From NCBI GenBank assembly GCA_008973525.1, contig WACJ01000404.1, forward strand, positions 62,001-126,000: a DNA stretch of 64,000 nt, read 5' to 3'. Numbering within the stretch: position 1 is the stretch's first letter; the number at the start of each line of letters is the position of its first letter. The DNA comes from Stenopsyche tienmushanensis. Taxonomy: Eukaryota; Arthropoda; Insecta; Trichoptera; Stenopsychidae. Below the pieces are notes generated by a model. It saw nothing but the letters and a program-made list of their open reading frames with translations. It had not been told where the DNA came from and ran no database searches. Position numbers and translations under genes: made by a program. Positions 1 through 12,859 of this stretch are shown here, piece by piece.

Positions 1-115
1 ACAAACGTGTCAAAGTTGTTATAGACATTCCCCTCCTAAATCACAGCCTATTGATTTTGGGTTACAAAATATTGTACACTAGCAACAATACAAATTTCTC
101 TGCACTTTAGCAATT

Positions 116-415
116 TCATCCCGACAAATATGTCCTCACCACCATCGATGAAACTCGATATGTAATTGTTATCATCGTCACGTTTCTAATAACTCCCAAA
201 ATCGTGGCGAATATCGCATCCAATAAAGGATAAGATCTTATCTTGGCACAATATAGGCATACGACCGCAAATATTTGTAGAAATACACATGCAGAAACGA
301 TGGCCCATAAACAAAGGACTTCGAAGACCAATAACTCTGGAGGTAGATCAAAGGTCGCGAGCGTGACTTTTAAATGATACCATTTATATATAAAAATCGT
401 TCCATCATGATTCAT
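116..415 (-). other. Open frame of 99 codons, unknown, possible exon
   Basis: A minus-strand frame with two hydrophobic stretches that could be membrane helices (around residues 25-55 and 60-80), rich in Leu, Val, Ile and Cys. I do not recognise a family. No clear splice signals or neighbouring exons could be tied to it, and the overlapping opposite strand is also open for about 70 codons, so this may be chance. It could equally be one exon of a membrane protein whose other exons lie left of the window. Confidence 0.15.
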
Positions 416-995
416 TACCCATTCACAATGGTGTCCCCATTACTTGGCCATAATGGCGAAGACTATTTAATTTTAGATTGGGCAGCCAACAATAAGAACT
501 GGCTACGATTTTACATTAGAGCGCCATTACCGGGTACAGATAAAACAAAGACTGCTCTTCATGACTTGAGGAACTGACCTGTCGTTATTCTTGTAATTAG
601 CTTGAGAAACGCGCATGGCTTGATTGTTTCCTCAGATATAAGAACTTTGACACAATTATACCATTTGACAGCCAAGAAAAAAAATTAAAACTATTCACTT
701 TCATTGTCAAGTCTATTTAAGAGTATTTGCATACAAAATGTGTATGTAAATGTATTTATTTTACGTTGAAGTTGCATTTAATATATATGTTGTAGGTTCG
801 CATTAAACGACTGCATAATTTAGATACTGAGACGATCTATTAAGTAGGGGTAAGGATCATCTATTATTTTATTCACTCATATGAAAATACAATGAAAAAC
901 CATCACATAAAAAATCTTCATCACTATAGAAGTGTTCAATGGGGATAAAATAAGCTTTGAACTTGTACGTCTTTGCAGCAGTTTTTCTTGATATA

Positions 996-1413
996 TTAGG
1001 TTGTCCCATAAGTTTCTTTCGCAAATGAACACAGATCTAATCATAACCATGGTTGAAGAAAACCCGCGAAAATTTGGCTACATCAATCGTTCAGATGTGT
1101 GGCGATGTTTACCTCATACTCCATACTCTCCGGATATTGCCCCTTCAGATTATTATTTATTTCTTTCATTGAAAAATTCTTTACGTGGTAAAAATTTTAA
1201 TTCAAAAAATGATATAAAAATGTACCTTGATCAATATTTTGCCAACAAACCTGGGAAATTTTGGCAAGAAAGCATTATGAGGCTTTCGTAGAGATGGAGA
1301 AAGGTGATAGAACAGAATGAATCATATATTATTCAATCAATTTTCATGTAATACAAATGATTGTTTATTTTTTTCTTAATATGAAAACGAAAGAAACTTA
1401 TGGGACACTCTAA
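996..1413 (+). mobile_element. Internally deleted mariner element, family M1, copy 1
   Basis: Inverted ends TTAGGTTGTCCCATAAGTTT (left) and the matching complement AAACTTATGGGACACTCTAA (right) flanked by TA on both sides, the target duplication of Tc1/mariner elements. Only 418 bp remain of an expected ~1.3 kb. The transposase frame starts right beside the left end (MNTDLI..., from 1025), jumps from the N-terminal helix-turn-helix region to the C-terminal part with the PYSPDIAPSDYYLF motif, which carries the last catalytic Asp of the D,D34D triad, and ends near 1290. The middle with the first two catalytic Asp residues is missing, so the copy is inactive. Same family as copies at 9.5 and 47.9 kb. 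Confidence 0.9.
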
Positions 1414-3469
1414 TAATTTTACTATTGCGCGTTTTCACGGAAACATAAGTGATAAACGCTTATATGCGGCAAGGTAATTAATAAAATAAGAAATTTATGC
1501 AAGGATATTTAAGAATTCTTTATCAAAAATTGCACGGTAGAAGTAATCGTGCAAGGGTTGAAGTTGAGGTAACGAGGGATGTGATTTTTTTCATGAATTT
1601 AAATTTATTTCTCGTTTAGCATATCTTCCGGATATTGCATCCAGCGTCTATCGTATCTTCCGTTTATTGGCAACAAATTTTCTGAAAGATCCATGATAAA
1701 GGACAATATAGAATGCCTTACGTTTAACGAAGAAAATAAGCAGTTTATTAATTTTAAACATACTATTTTCGTCTATAACTTATATTCAAATCACCAACAC
1801 GGGAATGATTAGGTTTTATTATGTAAGTTTGCTTAAAATAATAAGCATTTTGGTGTCAAAATGAAAATTTATTAATGCGGTCCTTTCGGCGTTATGCTGA
1901 ACTGACGTTAACGAACTTTAAACTATTAAAAGACAAGTACATAAGGGAGTATTATTCTAAATTATTATTCAACCCTTTAAAATAAACTTGGATACAGAAA
2001 TGACTTTACACTTTCATTTTATATTTCCAGTAGAACGTTTCAGTTAATGGCACATGTAAGCAAGAGACATATAGAATTTAAATTGGCGCTTAAAAATAGC
2101 ATTGTTAAATTGTCAATATTCTATTTATATATATATTTTTTTAATATTAATATCATTTTAATTAAATCGGAATATCCCTGCTGTGTTTTCAAGCGACTTG
2201 AGCAAACTACCCTAAAGGCACATAGAATTTGTCAGCTTGTTGCTGTTTTGGTTCTATAAGGCCGTTGATGGATTTTAATTAAATTCAGTATCTAAAATCC
2301 TCATTTAAATTCATAGCCGAAATGTAATTTTGGGTAAAATGTCCATAAACTGTGAGCATAACGCCGGGCTTTCATAAAAAATGGCAAATTTATCTGTACT
2401 CATGGTTCAATACATAAATTCTAAATAATTCAGATTATCACATCGGTGATTAAACACGCTTGTTTATGACAGTCGTTGTTTATGCATTAGACAATATTAA
2501 ATATAAAAACTCATCATCCTAGGCATCATTGTTAAATATTTTCTCACAGAGTAGGCAAATGAACTCATTATTCTGAATCTCATTGCTTTTGACAGTACTT
2601 GTGCAGGCTAATATATATTTTTTAAATACAACCATCTTTTATGTTCGATCCCTTGGGAAATATTACCAGAATTTCCGCCGAATTCCTTATGCAATTATAG
2701 TTTATTACCATCCCAAATCACAAGGATTTCAACCGCCCCGGGGGATTTTCCGTGTCGAATTAAGCCCAATTTGGTCCTGATAAAAATATCATTACCGCAT
2801 AAAATAATTTATTTACTTTGTGAAACTGAAACTTGGGAATATTTACGCAAAAGGAGTTATATTTCGCGAGCTTGCCATTAAAGCACCCGGGAGGTATATA
2901 CGGATTATTACTTACAAAATGTATACATTAAATCCTCGAGTGCCTTACGTTTTCAAATTAATGATAGCACAAAAATGTATAAACGCTAATAAAAAAAAAT
3001 ATTTTCATTGCCGGAACTTAATAATAACGAGCCTCTTCCATTAGGCTCTATTTTCGCCTAAATTTATTTACTTTGCAGGAGATTAATTTTTCGTATTTTG
3101 TATCAAATTAAATTGAAAGGGCTTCAACAATATTCCCGCAAAAATGTATTAAGGCGGATCTTTTTATGCAAATATTCGATGAAATGAAATATAATAACAT
3201 GTCGACATCATTATCATGATAGCACAACCACAGCTGGAATAGAACATCTTCAATTTCCTATCCCGAAAAAGGTCACATGCATCCACCTCTACATGCGCTC
3301 AATATTGAATGAAGCATGACTTACGATATTAATTTATGAACGCTCACTCGGTTTTATTGGAAAAGACTCACTGGAGTACATAAGATGTTGATGATTTTTT
3401 ATTTATTCAATGTTTCAAAGTTAAAAATTAAAATTTGGCCGACTGCCCTGCATGTTTTCGCGATGATTA

Positions 3470-3830
3470 TTAGCCCCTAAAGGAGTACTATCCCAGGGCC
3501 TGGGATCCCCCCCTCCACTTTTCAGAAAGAGTACTCTTGTACAGTTCGGCAGACAGAGACGGAGAGCTTCCCCGCATACATTGCACGATTGTATAGATCG
3601 TTAGCCCAAATTTATCGACTAATAACGATTTCGAATTTCAATTGTGTTATTTATTTACTCGAACTGACGTGGTCTTGTATGCTATCAACAGTGCTTATTT
3701 ACAATTGACTCTGCCTCGAAATGAAGATTGTCTTACGCTGATAGGAGCTGACAGAAAGTAATTAATGTAAAGCGATTGTGGCATCAACGACTTCATCGAT
3801 TTTATATTTGCTCACCCCTCAAAAGGTTAA
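3470..3830 (+). mobile_element. Family A MITE (piggyBac-like, TTAA ends), copy A1
   Basis: About 360 bp with a body shared by a dozen copies in the window (recognisable by GATTGTATAGATCGTTAGCC and by a TATGCTATC...AGTG block). The left end reads TTAGCCCCTAAAGGAG and the right end CTCAAAAGGTTAA, short imperfect inverted ends starting CCYT next to TTAA, as in the piggyBac superfamily. The left end holds a perfect 7-bp hairpin, ATCCCAG/CTGGGAT at 3490-3506. No coding capacity. Assignment to piggyBac is inferred from ends and target only. Confidence 0.75.
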
Positions 3831-4280
3831 AAAATTAAATAAAAGCTCGAATGTAAAAATTTTCTACTCCAATGTAAACACAGTAATACTATTTATTCTG
3901 TTGCAAGTTTTGTTTGTAAAGCAAGAGGGGCTCGAAAATTTCGGTGCCTAGGGGCTCCGAAGGGTCTTAATCCGCCTCTGGATAGATCAAAGGCATAAAA
4001 AGTAAATTTAACAAGATACAGTGGAATATACGACAAAAACGTTTTTTAATCTCATACAATATCCAATTTACATTTTATTCCCCATTTTAATGATTTATAT
4101 ATTGCAATCATGACCTTAATGGATTCTCACGAATTTATTATCATTCACTGTTTCAAACGACAATATGTTTCAGACCATCATCTTCCAAATTGTATTATTT
4201 TATTAGGCTGCTAGCACTTTTGATCCAACTAATGGTACAACGTACGTACATTTTGTTTATTATTTGGTTCATATTACAAA

Positions 4281-4603
4281 TACAGAGTGTTCCAGATGAT
4301 GTGTTATATTTAAGGTCTTCAACAAGATGTTTTGCACATGAATCGACAATATTTTTTTGGGAGTTAAAAGGGACTTTTGCTACATTTTACACATAGCATC
4401 CTAAGTGTCAGAGTTGTCAAAATAGATTTTTTTTCAAATTTTTGAAAAAATGCTGAAAACTTCACCTTTGAACTGTTTTTGTATTTTACAATGTATTGTT
4501 TGATCCAGCATTGACATGAGAGCCTATGCGTGAAACGTAGAAAAATACACCCCTAGCTCCCAAAAAAAAAAATTGTCGGTCCTTGTACAAAATACCCTGT
4601 ATA
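4281..4603 (+). mobile_element. Fold-back non-autonomous DNA element, family C copy 1
   Basis: Begins TACAGAGTGTTCC and ends with the imperfect complement AATACCCTGTA, the end type of many small insect DNA transposons. The two halves (about 4345-4405 and 4508-4575) are imperfect inverted repeats of each other: TTTGGGAGTTA...CACATAGCATCC on one side and its complement around GGATGCTATG-like GAGAGCCTATGCGTGAAACG on the other, so a transcript would form a long hairpin. One arm recurs at 34.55-34.77 kb. No protein is encoded. Confidence 0.55.
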
Positions 4604-4625
4604 ATTGAAAATTATTGAAAAATTA

Positions 4626-5096
4626 TTAACCCCTAAAGGAGTACTATCCCAAGGCCTGTGACCCCTCTCCACTATTCAGAAAGAGCACTCTTGTATATTG
4701 AGTTTGGAGACAGACAGAGACAGAGGGAGAACGTAGCGCAATTCGGGAGACAGAGACGGAGAGCTTCCCCGCATAAATCGCACGTTTGTATAGATCGTTA
4801 GCCCAAATTTATCGACTAATAATGATTTCAATTTCAAATGTGTTGTTTGTTTAAGCAATGAAATGACCGAATAATGTATGCTATCGACAGTGCTTATTTA
4901 TTTAATTGCTTCCTATTCGTCGCTGCTTATTGAAAGAATCTTTGTCCGATTATCATTTCCTTGTAACGAAGGAGCAAATGAATCTATTTCTTGTGTATTT
5001 TTAATGTAAAAAAATGACGTGGTCTTGTATGCTATCAACAGTGCTGATAGGAGCTGACAGAAAGTAATCGGTGTAAAGCGATTATGGCATTAAAAT
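4626..5096 (+). mobile_element. Family A MITE, copy A2
   Basis: Starts TTAACCCCTAAAGGAGTACT, the same left-end subtype as copy A1 (hairpin TCCCAAGG/CCTGTGA, weakened by one change). The body carries GTATAGATCGTTAGCC and GACAGAAAGTAATC. It is longer than A1 because about 120 bp of unrelated sequence separates two copies of the GTATGCTATC...CAGTGCT block (4877 and 5027), suggesting a local duplication or a join of two copies. The right terminal CCCTTTGAG-type end is not recognisable, so the right boundary is approximate. Confidence 0.65.
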
Positions 5097-5241
5097 TATG
5101 ATTAAGATAGATGGGACATGATTGTGGTTAAGATAGGTTGGGTATAAGAGAGATGTGTATAGCCATAGTCAGTCAGTTTAATTTCAATTTCAGTTCAATC
5201 GTGATCAAATATTCAATTTTTCATTGTATTTGCCTTGCCTT

Positions 5242-5295
5242 GGGATCCGACCAATCGTCTTGGCCGCGAAAAGACCTGGTCTTCCCACATAGGCT
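5242..5295 (+). repeat. Short dispersed repeat D, copy 1
   Basis: GATCCGACCAATCGTCTTGG followed by CCGC and a GAAAAGACCTGGTCTT tract; nearly the same ~50 bp recurs at 17.65 kb. It is more GC-rich than its surroundings. No ends, target duplication or coding frame could be recognised, so only its repeated nature is supported. Confidence 0.5.
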
Positions 5296-5439
5296 TCGCA
5301 TATTAATTACTTCTTGTTAATTTTCCATCGAACACAGATCTTTTATTAGTCGAAAAATGCTCCCAACAACTACTGTATCATTTGATTAAGAGCTTTCTAA
5401 GCTATGATATAAAAGCAAAGTGGCATATTTGAATCATTC

Positions 5440-5860
5440 TGTCCACGATGCTACCTGTCAATGCTCCTGCTTATGGCAACCAGACCATGGAAGACTAAGT
5501 TCAAGTGTTCAGGCTGTGATGACATTCTTTTTTTAGTCGTGGGTCCGTTCAAGCACATCAAACAGAACGGTTCAACTTTGAAACAATGCTTCTACCTGTA
5601 TGTAAAACTCGACCGAGCCACTAATTACCTTCTTCGCGTTGAAGCTCCAGTAATCACTTCGCTCTGTTGCGATTTGTTTCGTGTGAAATAGAGCAGAGAC
5701 AAAGGCATAGTGATCAAGGAACTTCATCATAACGGCAGTGTTCAATCTTAAGTTCTTCCGCTGGGCGCGCAAAAAGCAGAAGAATAACAAGACAGGTGGT
5801 CCAAATAAAACCGGTATGCCGGAAGAAACTGGGTTATCCATATGCAAAGGGAACTCTTCT
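5440..5860. other. GC-richer block without recognised function
   Basis: About 400 bp with noticeably more G and C than the flanks and short open frames on both strands (76 codons plus from 5461, 91 codons minus from 5847). Neither frame matches a family I know, and no splice sites or terminal repeats were found. It could be a decayed processed gene or transposon remnant. The rest of 5.1-7.17 kb is AT-rich sequence in which I see nothing. Confidence 0.2.
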
Positions 5861-7170
5861 TAAGACAAGACGCAAAAATTAGCATACAGATGCAATCGCC
5901 ACGGCTGTTGAAGAAGACTTCTGCATCTGCGATGACATATGAGGTCGATGCTAAAAGTCATTTGTATATTGGTCATCAGCAAACGAGTTTTTAATACTTT
6001 GTTGTTTGTCGACTAAATAATTAAAAGTATGGATAGCTAGAGCATTATATAATATCAACAGAACCATCAATTATCCTTTGGCTTCACCTTAATGTGATTA
6101 CAGATTGAATCGATACATGATCAATGAAAATGAAAGCCCAAAAATAATATTTGTTTATGTTCATCATTTAGCGGTTGGTTGAACAACAATTAAACTACAC
6201 GCTCTATATGATTCTATTACATAACATACTTTAAATACTATCATCAATATACTAGAATCCACTGTGCTGAAAAATTTTAATCTAAAATATCATCCATTAC
6301 ATCAATTGCCATTAATTTCATATCATACCGAAAAGCTAAAATCATTGACATTATAAATACAATACGAATAAATCAAGGGTATTCTATCGAGAAACCCTTT
6401 AAATCTAGGGTATTTGTACAGAAATATATACATTATTAATCTACATTTAAAGATTTATTTAGCAAGCGAATTTCGTGGATAGTTTCAGTAATTCAGGGTC
6501 TCGATGATATCGAATTTACGTGACGGATTTTAAGGTCTACAATTTATTTGCCATTATTGCAAGATTTGATATTTCAATAGTAATATAATTTGCATTAATT
6601 ACGCGCTTTTTTACAAGAAGATCCAGTTTAACGACACGATTATTTTCGTAAAATATTTGTTTTCTTACGATTCCTCGCAAGCTTGCTCGTTAAAACCGTG
6701 ATTTCTTTGTAAAAATGCTCTTAATCTATAAATTCGATTGTATATTTATATTCTATCTATCAACTCTATTGATGTATGTATATCGGCCCGTCAAATATCA
6801 ATAAATCAAATTGTAGTCGGATTTATAAACACATCTTCTTAACACATTCCGAGCCGCTGTTTCGTAGAATTGATTGAATAATATGAACAAATATATTGAT
6901 ATTTGTGCGGGTCATAAAATTGATGTTTTGGGGTTTAAAAATAAATTTAAGAAGAATTTGATATTCACGCATGGCATCTGGGACGAAAAATGTAGAGCGC
7001 AAATGTCGAAATCATTGAATTTATGTTAAAAAAATATTTTTATTTGAGCAAAAATTAGAATATGCATAACACAGTCGTAAAAATAATAGTATTTCGCAGA
7101 TTTACTCAAGCGCTACCCAATACGCGCGTTTTCAAGTGAGCGACCGGAATGAGTTTGGGAATCATATCCA

Positions 7171-7559
7171 TCAATCCCTCAAAGAGGTAAGACACAGTGT
7201 TGTGTCCGAATTCCAGTGATTCAGAAAGAGCATGCTTATACGTTGAGCTCGGAGTTGGAGAGAGTACAAATGTTGCGTACATCGTACGATTGTATAGATC
7301 GTTAACCCAAATGTATCGACTAATAATGATATGTGAATGATGTAATGAATCGATTTCGAATGTATTGTTTATGTTTACGCAAAGAAATGATCGAATATTG
7401 TGTGCTATCGATAGTGTTTATTTATTTATGTACAAGCTTCATACAGGCTGCGCGGTCTTGACAGATAAGCGGATTTGTACGGATGATAAGTGGCTGACAT
7501 ACAAATATAGCATCTAAATTTATGATGATTTTAAATTAGCTCACTTCTCAAAGGGTTAA
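7171..7559 (+). mobile_element. Family A MITE, copy A3
   Basis: A nearly complete 389-bp copy. The left end is TCAATCCCTCAAAGAGGTAA with the hairpin GACACAGTGTTGTGTC; the right end is CTCACTTCTCAAAGGGTTAA, so both termini read CCCT(C/T)AAAG-like inward from TTAA or TCAA. The central block GTACATCGTACGATTGTATA contains the palindrome ATCGTACGAT. There is no open frame of note. This copy best defines the family together with A10. Confidence 0.8.
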
Positions 7560-9230
7560 CGGACGTAGGCTATCTCTATAGATGTCTTTATAAGGATGCA
7601 GGTGATTTTCCATTACTCGTATGATTAAATTGTTGTAAAATTATTTAGATAAATCGTTAATATGAATGTTAATATGAATCAAAAGCTTTACAATAATTCC
7701 AGGAAATAATTTACCATATTACGTGATTCCCAATACGTTAAAGCATATTTTCTATAGCGATCAAGACAAAGTTAACATCCATAAATAAATAAAAATAAAA
7801 TCTTAGTGAAGTCATTTTAAAATAAAATATTTTGCGTGGTATTAAATATTTACGACGAGTTTCGATTTCTTTGCCATTCAGAGCAATATTTGCGGGGGAA
7901 ACACTTGAGAACCGGAAGGCTGTATAACTTAAGGCTTAAATTGTATAATTTTACGCCGGGAGAAAGCTATTATACCTGATGGAAATTGCTATGCTTTCGA
8001 GTTTTATTCTTGTCGGAAAGTTTGTCAATTTCTCGCAGAATTGTCCAAGTAATAGCCAGAATTCCAGGACAATGATTCAATTCCCTAGCAACTTCGGAAT
8101 TGAACGAAACACCCGAAAGCTCCGTATGTATACAATTTCAGGCATGAAAAATCGTACTCTGTTCATCGACGATTTCACGTTAAATGGCCGAAACCATAAA
8201 AAGCTGCAATTGGTAAATTAGTTACGCATTCGACGGGTGCACTTTCAGAACGGAATTGTTATTCAGGAATGCGACCAAATAACTCTGCGCACAAAAAACC
8301 CAGTTCACAGCGACAATACAAATCTTCGCTCAGGAATTCGCCGGTCACAAAGGCTAGGCTTTTTTAAAGAGTGCTATATTTAATGCACTTATGGTCACCA
8401 TCTAGCTAGGCCGTCGAGCGAAAGGACTCTTGTGACCGAGATATTCTTGGCGGAAAGACCTATTTGCCCTCGCGAGAGTGGTCGAGCAGGTGTACACGCT
8501 CGAGCGAATCTAACCACTCAGGTAAAATGTCTGGATTCCATTGTCAAAGAAGAACAAATTCCTGACGAAATCGTGAGGAATTCACGGCTTGAGGACCATG
8601 TCGAATTTCATTAAATCGGACCCCATGAAATGGCAGCTCTTAGCGAATAAGCCATTGGCTTCATTCACCAAATACACCAATATGATTGACGAGAACGGCT
8701 GATGCGAAAGTTCAAGTAATTGCCGTTTTTTACAATCAAAAGGCTTTGATATGCTATAAAAACAATGCTTATTCAGTCTATTACATAATATCTATTCTTA
8801 CTTGGAACCATTTCCCGTCCTTGGACTAACTTATTTATCTGCATTAACACTTGGTTTACCGCATTGATCAATTTAATGGAATTTGAACTTCATGAGAAAA
8901 ATTACGAAAACCCATACTAACATTCCTTAGTACTTTTACTGATTATTATTTGAATATATACTCAAATTTATGTCGCTCTCAGGTTTGTAATTTAGAAGCT
9001 GCGTATGACAACTTTCTCTAGCAATAACCGACAATAGAATGCCTCTACTAATTTTATACTTAAACATAATAAACCAGCTTCAGTAACAAATGTAAAACTA
9101 ATCAGAAACTACAATAGATAACGAATAAATATAATTATTCCAGGGAGCTCTTCATTCTAATCTGTATACATTCCGAAGACAATGAAATCCAACTGTGTTA
9201 AAATGAGGATGAAATGGAGATTGCAGCATC
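7560..9230. other. Intergenic stretch, no gene recognised
   Basis: AT-rich sequence with one GC-richer patch (about 8220-8640) that carries a 60-codon plus frame from 8432. The frame has no recognisable motif, signal or splice context. I see no RNA gene and no complete mobile element here. Confidence 0.3.
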
Positions 9231-9400
9231 TTAACCTTTTGGGAAGTACAGTCGCGTATTTGCGATCGAATTCCAGTAATTCAGATAGAACATTCCTACA
9301 CATTGAGTCCGAAGAGAGACAGAGATGGAAAGAGTGTTTTGTGTACATCGTACGATTGTATAGATCGATAACTCAAATTTATCGATTAATAATGATGTCC
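9231..9400 (+). mobile_element. Family A MITE, truncated copy A4
   Basis: Left half only. Starts TTAACCTTTTGGGAAGTACA, a left-end subtype shared with copy A12 at 33.7 kb, with a small TCGC/GCGA hairpin, then the family body through CGTACGATTGTATAGATCGA and the ATTTATCGATTAATAATGAT segment, after which similarity stops near 9400. Confidence 0.7.
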
Positions 9401-9536
9401 CAAATACAAAGGAGTTAAAGTTTTAAACCTTTCTTTTACTATGGTGTATTTACTACACTGAGTTGTAAAATTGTAATAATGGGAATTTTTACAACATTAC
9501 TACATTGAATCTCGATATACTATCTATATTGGTATA

Positions 9537-10155
9537 TTAGGGTGTCCCACAAGTTTCTTTCGTTTTCATATTAAGAATAAAATAAACAATAATTTGTATT
9601 ACATCAAAATTTATTGAATAATATATGATCCATTCTGTTCTATTACCTTGTTCCATCTCTCCAGAAGCCTCATAATGCTTTCTTGCCAAAATTTCCCGGA
9701 AAAATATTTCGTACTTTTTATCAATTTTTGTTAATCGTTTCACCTGCTTAGTAGCTCATAATACACTTTACCCTTCTAGTCCCACAAATGCAACAAAACT
9801 TTTTCGTTTGACGTTAAAGCTTAGTACCATTGTCCAAGACCGTTACGTTGGAATTCCATAGAGTATCCAACTTTCATCTCCAGTGACAAGTCTCTTCAAA
9901 AAAGGTTGGCTACTATGTCGTTGAAGAAGAAGATCGCATGCTGAAGATTATTTGAGTTAGTCATTTCATGAGGAAGCCACACATCTGAACGATTGATGTA
10001 GCGCAATTTTGTCAGATGATTATGGACGGATGTTATTTTCCGGGCATTTCTAACTTTTTATCTGAGTTCGCGTACAGTATATCGCGGGTTTTCTTCAACC
10101 ATGTCTATGATTAGATCTGTATTAATTTGCGAAAGAAACTTATGGGACAACCTAA
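9537..10155 (-). mobile_element. Internally deleted mariner element, family M1, copy 2
   Basis: Same inverted ends as the copy at 996 (left TTAGGGTGTCCCACAAGTTT, right complement ending GGGACAACCTAA). On the minus strand, decayed transposase coding can be followed from the start beside the right end through the helix-turn-helix region (...SVHNHLTKL-like), a GDESWILW-like segment holding the first catalytic Asp, and a truncated C-terminus. Stops and small indels break the frame throughout. About 620 bp are kept of an expected ~1.3 kb. TA flanks the left end; the right flank is TT. Confidence 0.85.
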
Positions 10156-10590
10156 TTTATCATACGTAACATTTATGTTTTTTTTTTTAATATTAATTAA
10201 TACGTTTTACAAGAAAACAACGATCTAAACACTTTCGCACAAATAAACGAAACCCAAGCGTGTGCTTCAACATATTTCGTGTATTAATTGAATTTTGTGA
10301 TTTAATCAACATAACTAAATTGGTTTTCAATGAAATAAATTGTGATTTTAAAAGGAACATATTTTTCTGTACCCGTCAATTTAACGGATATTAATAATTT
10401 TGTAAACCTAGTCTTGAGAGATGTTTTCACTTATTTTACGAGAATCCGAAAAGAGGACAATCACTAGATGCTAAATCAGAAGAGTAAGGCGGATGCTGCA
10501 AAACTTTCCATTTTAACACATTACTTGCAGAAACAGACAATCACCGACTTACTTCGTAAATAATGTTATATGCGGAAGACAAAAATTACG

Positions 10591-10750
10591 TTAACCCTTT
10601 GAGTTAATTTTAAAATCACTTAAACGTAGTTGCAATATTTGTATGTCCGCTACTTATCGTCCGTACAAATCCATTTATCTCTCAGCCCCGCTCAGCGTGA
10701 GTCAATCTTGTATATCAATAAATAAACACTGTCGATAGCGATCAGTGAAA
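10591..10750 (-). mobile_element. Family A MITE, truncated copy A5
   Basis: Right end TTAACCCTTTGAGTTAATTT at the low coordinate, then the body in reverse (TATGTCCGCTACTTATCGTC, AATAAACACTGTCGATAGCG) until similarity ends near 10750. The left half, with its hairpin end, is absent. Confidence 0.7.
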
Positions 10751-11800
10751 GTAATTTATAATCGCACGAAGAAATCGCATAATCAACTAAATGGGTAGTA
10801 TCCATGGCTACCTCAAATTCATCCCCATTTATTTCCACATCCGAGTCCAAATTCAATATACGTTAACTTTTTCTTTGAAGTTGCGCAATAGAAACCTTTT
10901 AATCCTTTAAGTCAGTTAAAAACATGGGATAAAAAATGAGCGTATTGATGTGCTCGGACATAGCGTCAACGTCAAAGGATGCGTCGGACATTGAAAGGAT
11001 TAATGGACATAATTTGATTATTCAGGATCAAATTAATTTATCAGATACATTTGATCATGAGGACAATCTACACCATTTTTGCGAACTCTTGCGCAATATA
11101 TCATTATGAAGATGGCTCGTCTTTGCATATATGCAAAGAACTTTGAATGCATATTTCATATGAGAAATAATTATCTATCCAATAATACCAACAACGTTCG
11201 AAGACCTGGTTGAATCTTAGTTTATAGAAAAATATTGGATTTAAATATGTTTTTATTATGCAAGCATAAATTATGAATATATTTAAGTGAGAAGCCAACA
11301 GATAAACAAAAACGACCCATTTAGTATGCAAATTCACTGATAATCTCACAACATTTCATAACAAAGCAATCTAAAGATAAGACAGTTCCACAATGATTTT
11401 CAAGAAAAATAATAAATATATCATATTGATTTTGTGTCTTATATCTCAACTGTTGAAACATCGCTTTTGTTCTGATCGGTTCTATATTGAACATATTTAG
11501 CATAGATTTTAACGGTAAAATGTACTAAATTTTGCGAGAAATTTTTATCAAAAATACAACGCATAGAAATGAAAAAAAGTCATATAATAATAAAAAATTT
11601 AATGTTAATTTAAAAATATTTAAATAAACTGCTTCAAATACGTAATTTCTAAGTATGGTTCAACGTCTATTTATCGCCACGCCGCATTTTTGGTGAAAAT
11701 TTTTTCGCAAAGATCGATAATAGTAATGACAGTTTATATATGGGATTAACATGTAATATTATACACATATGGGAATAAGGATTATCATATGATTATCGGT
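10751..11800. other. Probable intron or 3' flank of the Methuselah-like gene
   Basis: AT-rich. If the minus-strand receptor exon at 11806-12859 is spliced at its GTAAG donor, this is intron sequence. Two short minus frames (11104-11349 and 11321-11503) show no receptor features such as the conserved Trp and Cys of later helices, so I do not call exons here. Confidence 0.3.
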
Positions 11801-11805
11801 CTTAC

Positions 11806-12859
11806 CTATCATGATGCAAGGTGTACCAGATATGGTTGTTCCTGCCAATTGGACTATTGCGAGTAAGAAATCGCCGATGAGAAGACAGCCGATGTAGTGC
11901 ATTTGGCATCGCCAATGCAGAGCGTGATGGGTGCTCCTCAGCAAAAAAGCGGCGGCGAGGGTGGCCACCAGGAATATGGTAGAGATGAGAAGGCCCAATG
12001 GATACAGTGTCAGACGAAGGTCGTATCCCATCTCGCCCATGGGGGCATCCGGGACGCTTTCGGAGCAGGCGAAGACTCTGGCTTCGTTGTGTTCGGCGAT
12101 GATTTCGACGCAGAATTGATCTTGGGCGAGACGAATTCCCGCGCTGCTCACTTGGAGGGCGCCGTCCATTTCGAGGGCTGCGTCTTTGAGATTTCCCGCT
12201 ATGACCATTCCGCTTTGGGGCGAACTGCACGATGGGAAGCCCCTGGTCAGCTTGACCGTGGCGTTGTTGAATTCTTCGTCTCTTTTGTAGATCTTGATGT
12301 CTTCCGCTTGAAGCTCGGAGCCATTCCGGGCTTCTATGCAAGACTGGGTCGCATCACTGTAGGCGGCACTTTCGCCGCAGCATTTCTTGACTTTGATCAG
12401 TTTCGTGGTTATATTTGATTGATCATCGGAATACATTTCCAGACATGCTATGGCATCCGTGGCCGAGTCTACGCAGAAAGATTGGGGCGATAGCATCGAG
12501 TGATTCTCGTGGAGGTACAGGGATCCGTTTACGAAGAGCGTAAAAGTCGAGGACAATCCCCGCAAAAAAGTCGGTCTGAGATGGTTCGGACATTGAGGAT
12601 GGGTTTCGTTGATGGTCCAATGGGGTGGTATGGTTCCAGATTGTAAATAAGTGCGTTTACGCGGTGCGTATATGGTAGGGGTCCATTGTCTGGATGCTCC
12701 CGGTTCGCAATAGAGTGTACTGTTTTCTTCTTTTAGGCGCTCGCCAATCCGGCAACATTTGAGCACTGTCACGGGGGGCAATTGTATTTTATTGGCGCCG
12801 GACGTGGTCCGGAACCAAAGGATGAACAGGAGGAGGGTTGCTAATTTTAAACTATACAT
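11806..12859 (-). CDS. Methuselah-like GPCR, first coding exon (partial gene)
   Basis: Encodes the N-terminal 351 residues of a secretin-class (class B) receptor of the insect Methuselah family, a plasma-membrane protein. The ATG at 12857-12859 opens a signal peptide (MYSLKLATLLLFILWF, cleaved near residue 21). A cysteine-rich ectodomain follows, with CC pairs near residues 35 and 160 and many N-glycosylation sites (NST, NET, NGS, NHS, NIT, NAT). Two hydrophobic helices, about residues 283-308 and 317-340, are the first membrane segments. The frame stays open past 11806, but GATAG/GTAAG gives a strong phase-1 donor at 11805. Helices 3-7 should lie on later exons; none is recognised at lower coordinates, so they may be far away or outside the window. 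The exon is far more GC-rich than its surroundings. Assignment to the family is firm; the subtype (Mthl1-like from the KCC-x-IGE start) is a guess. Confidence 0.85.

Noticed and set aside
11897..12418. 173-codon plus-strand frame across the receptor exon
   Set aside because: It is the antisense of a GC-rich, long, well-supported coding exon; its composition follows from that exon and it has no motifs of its own.
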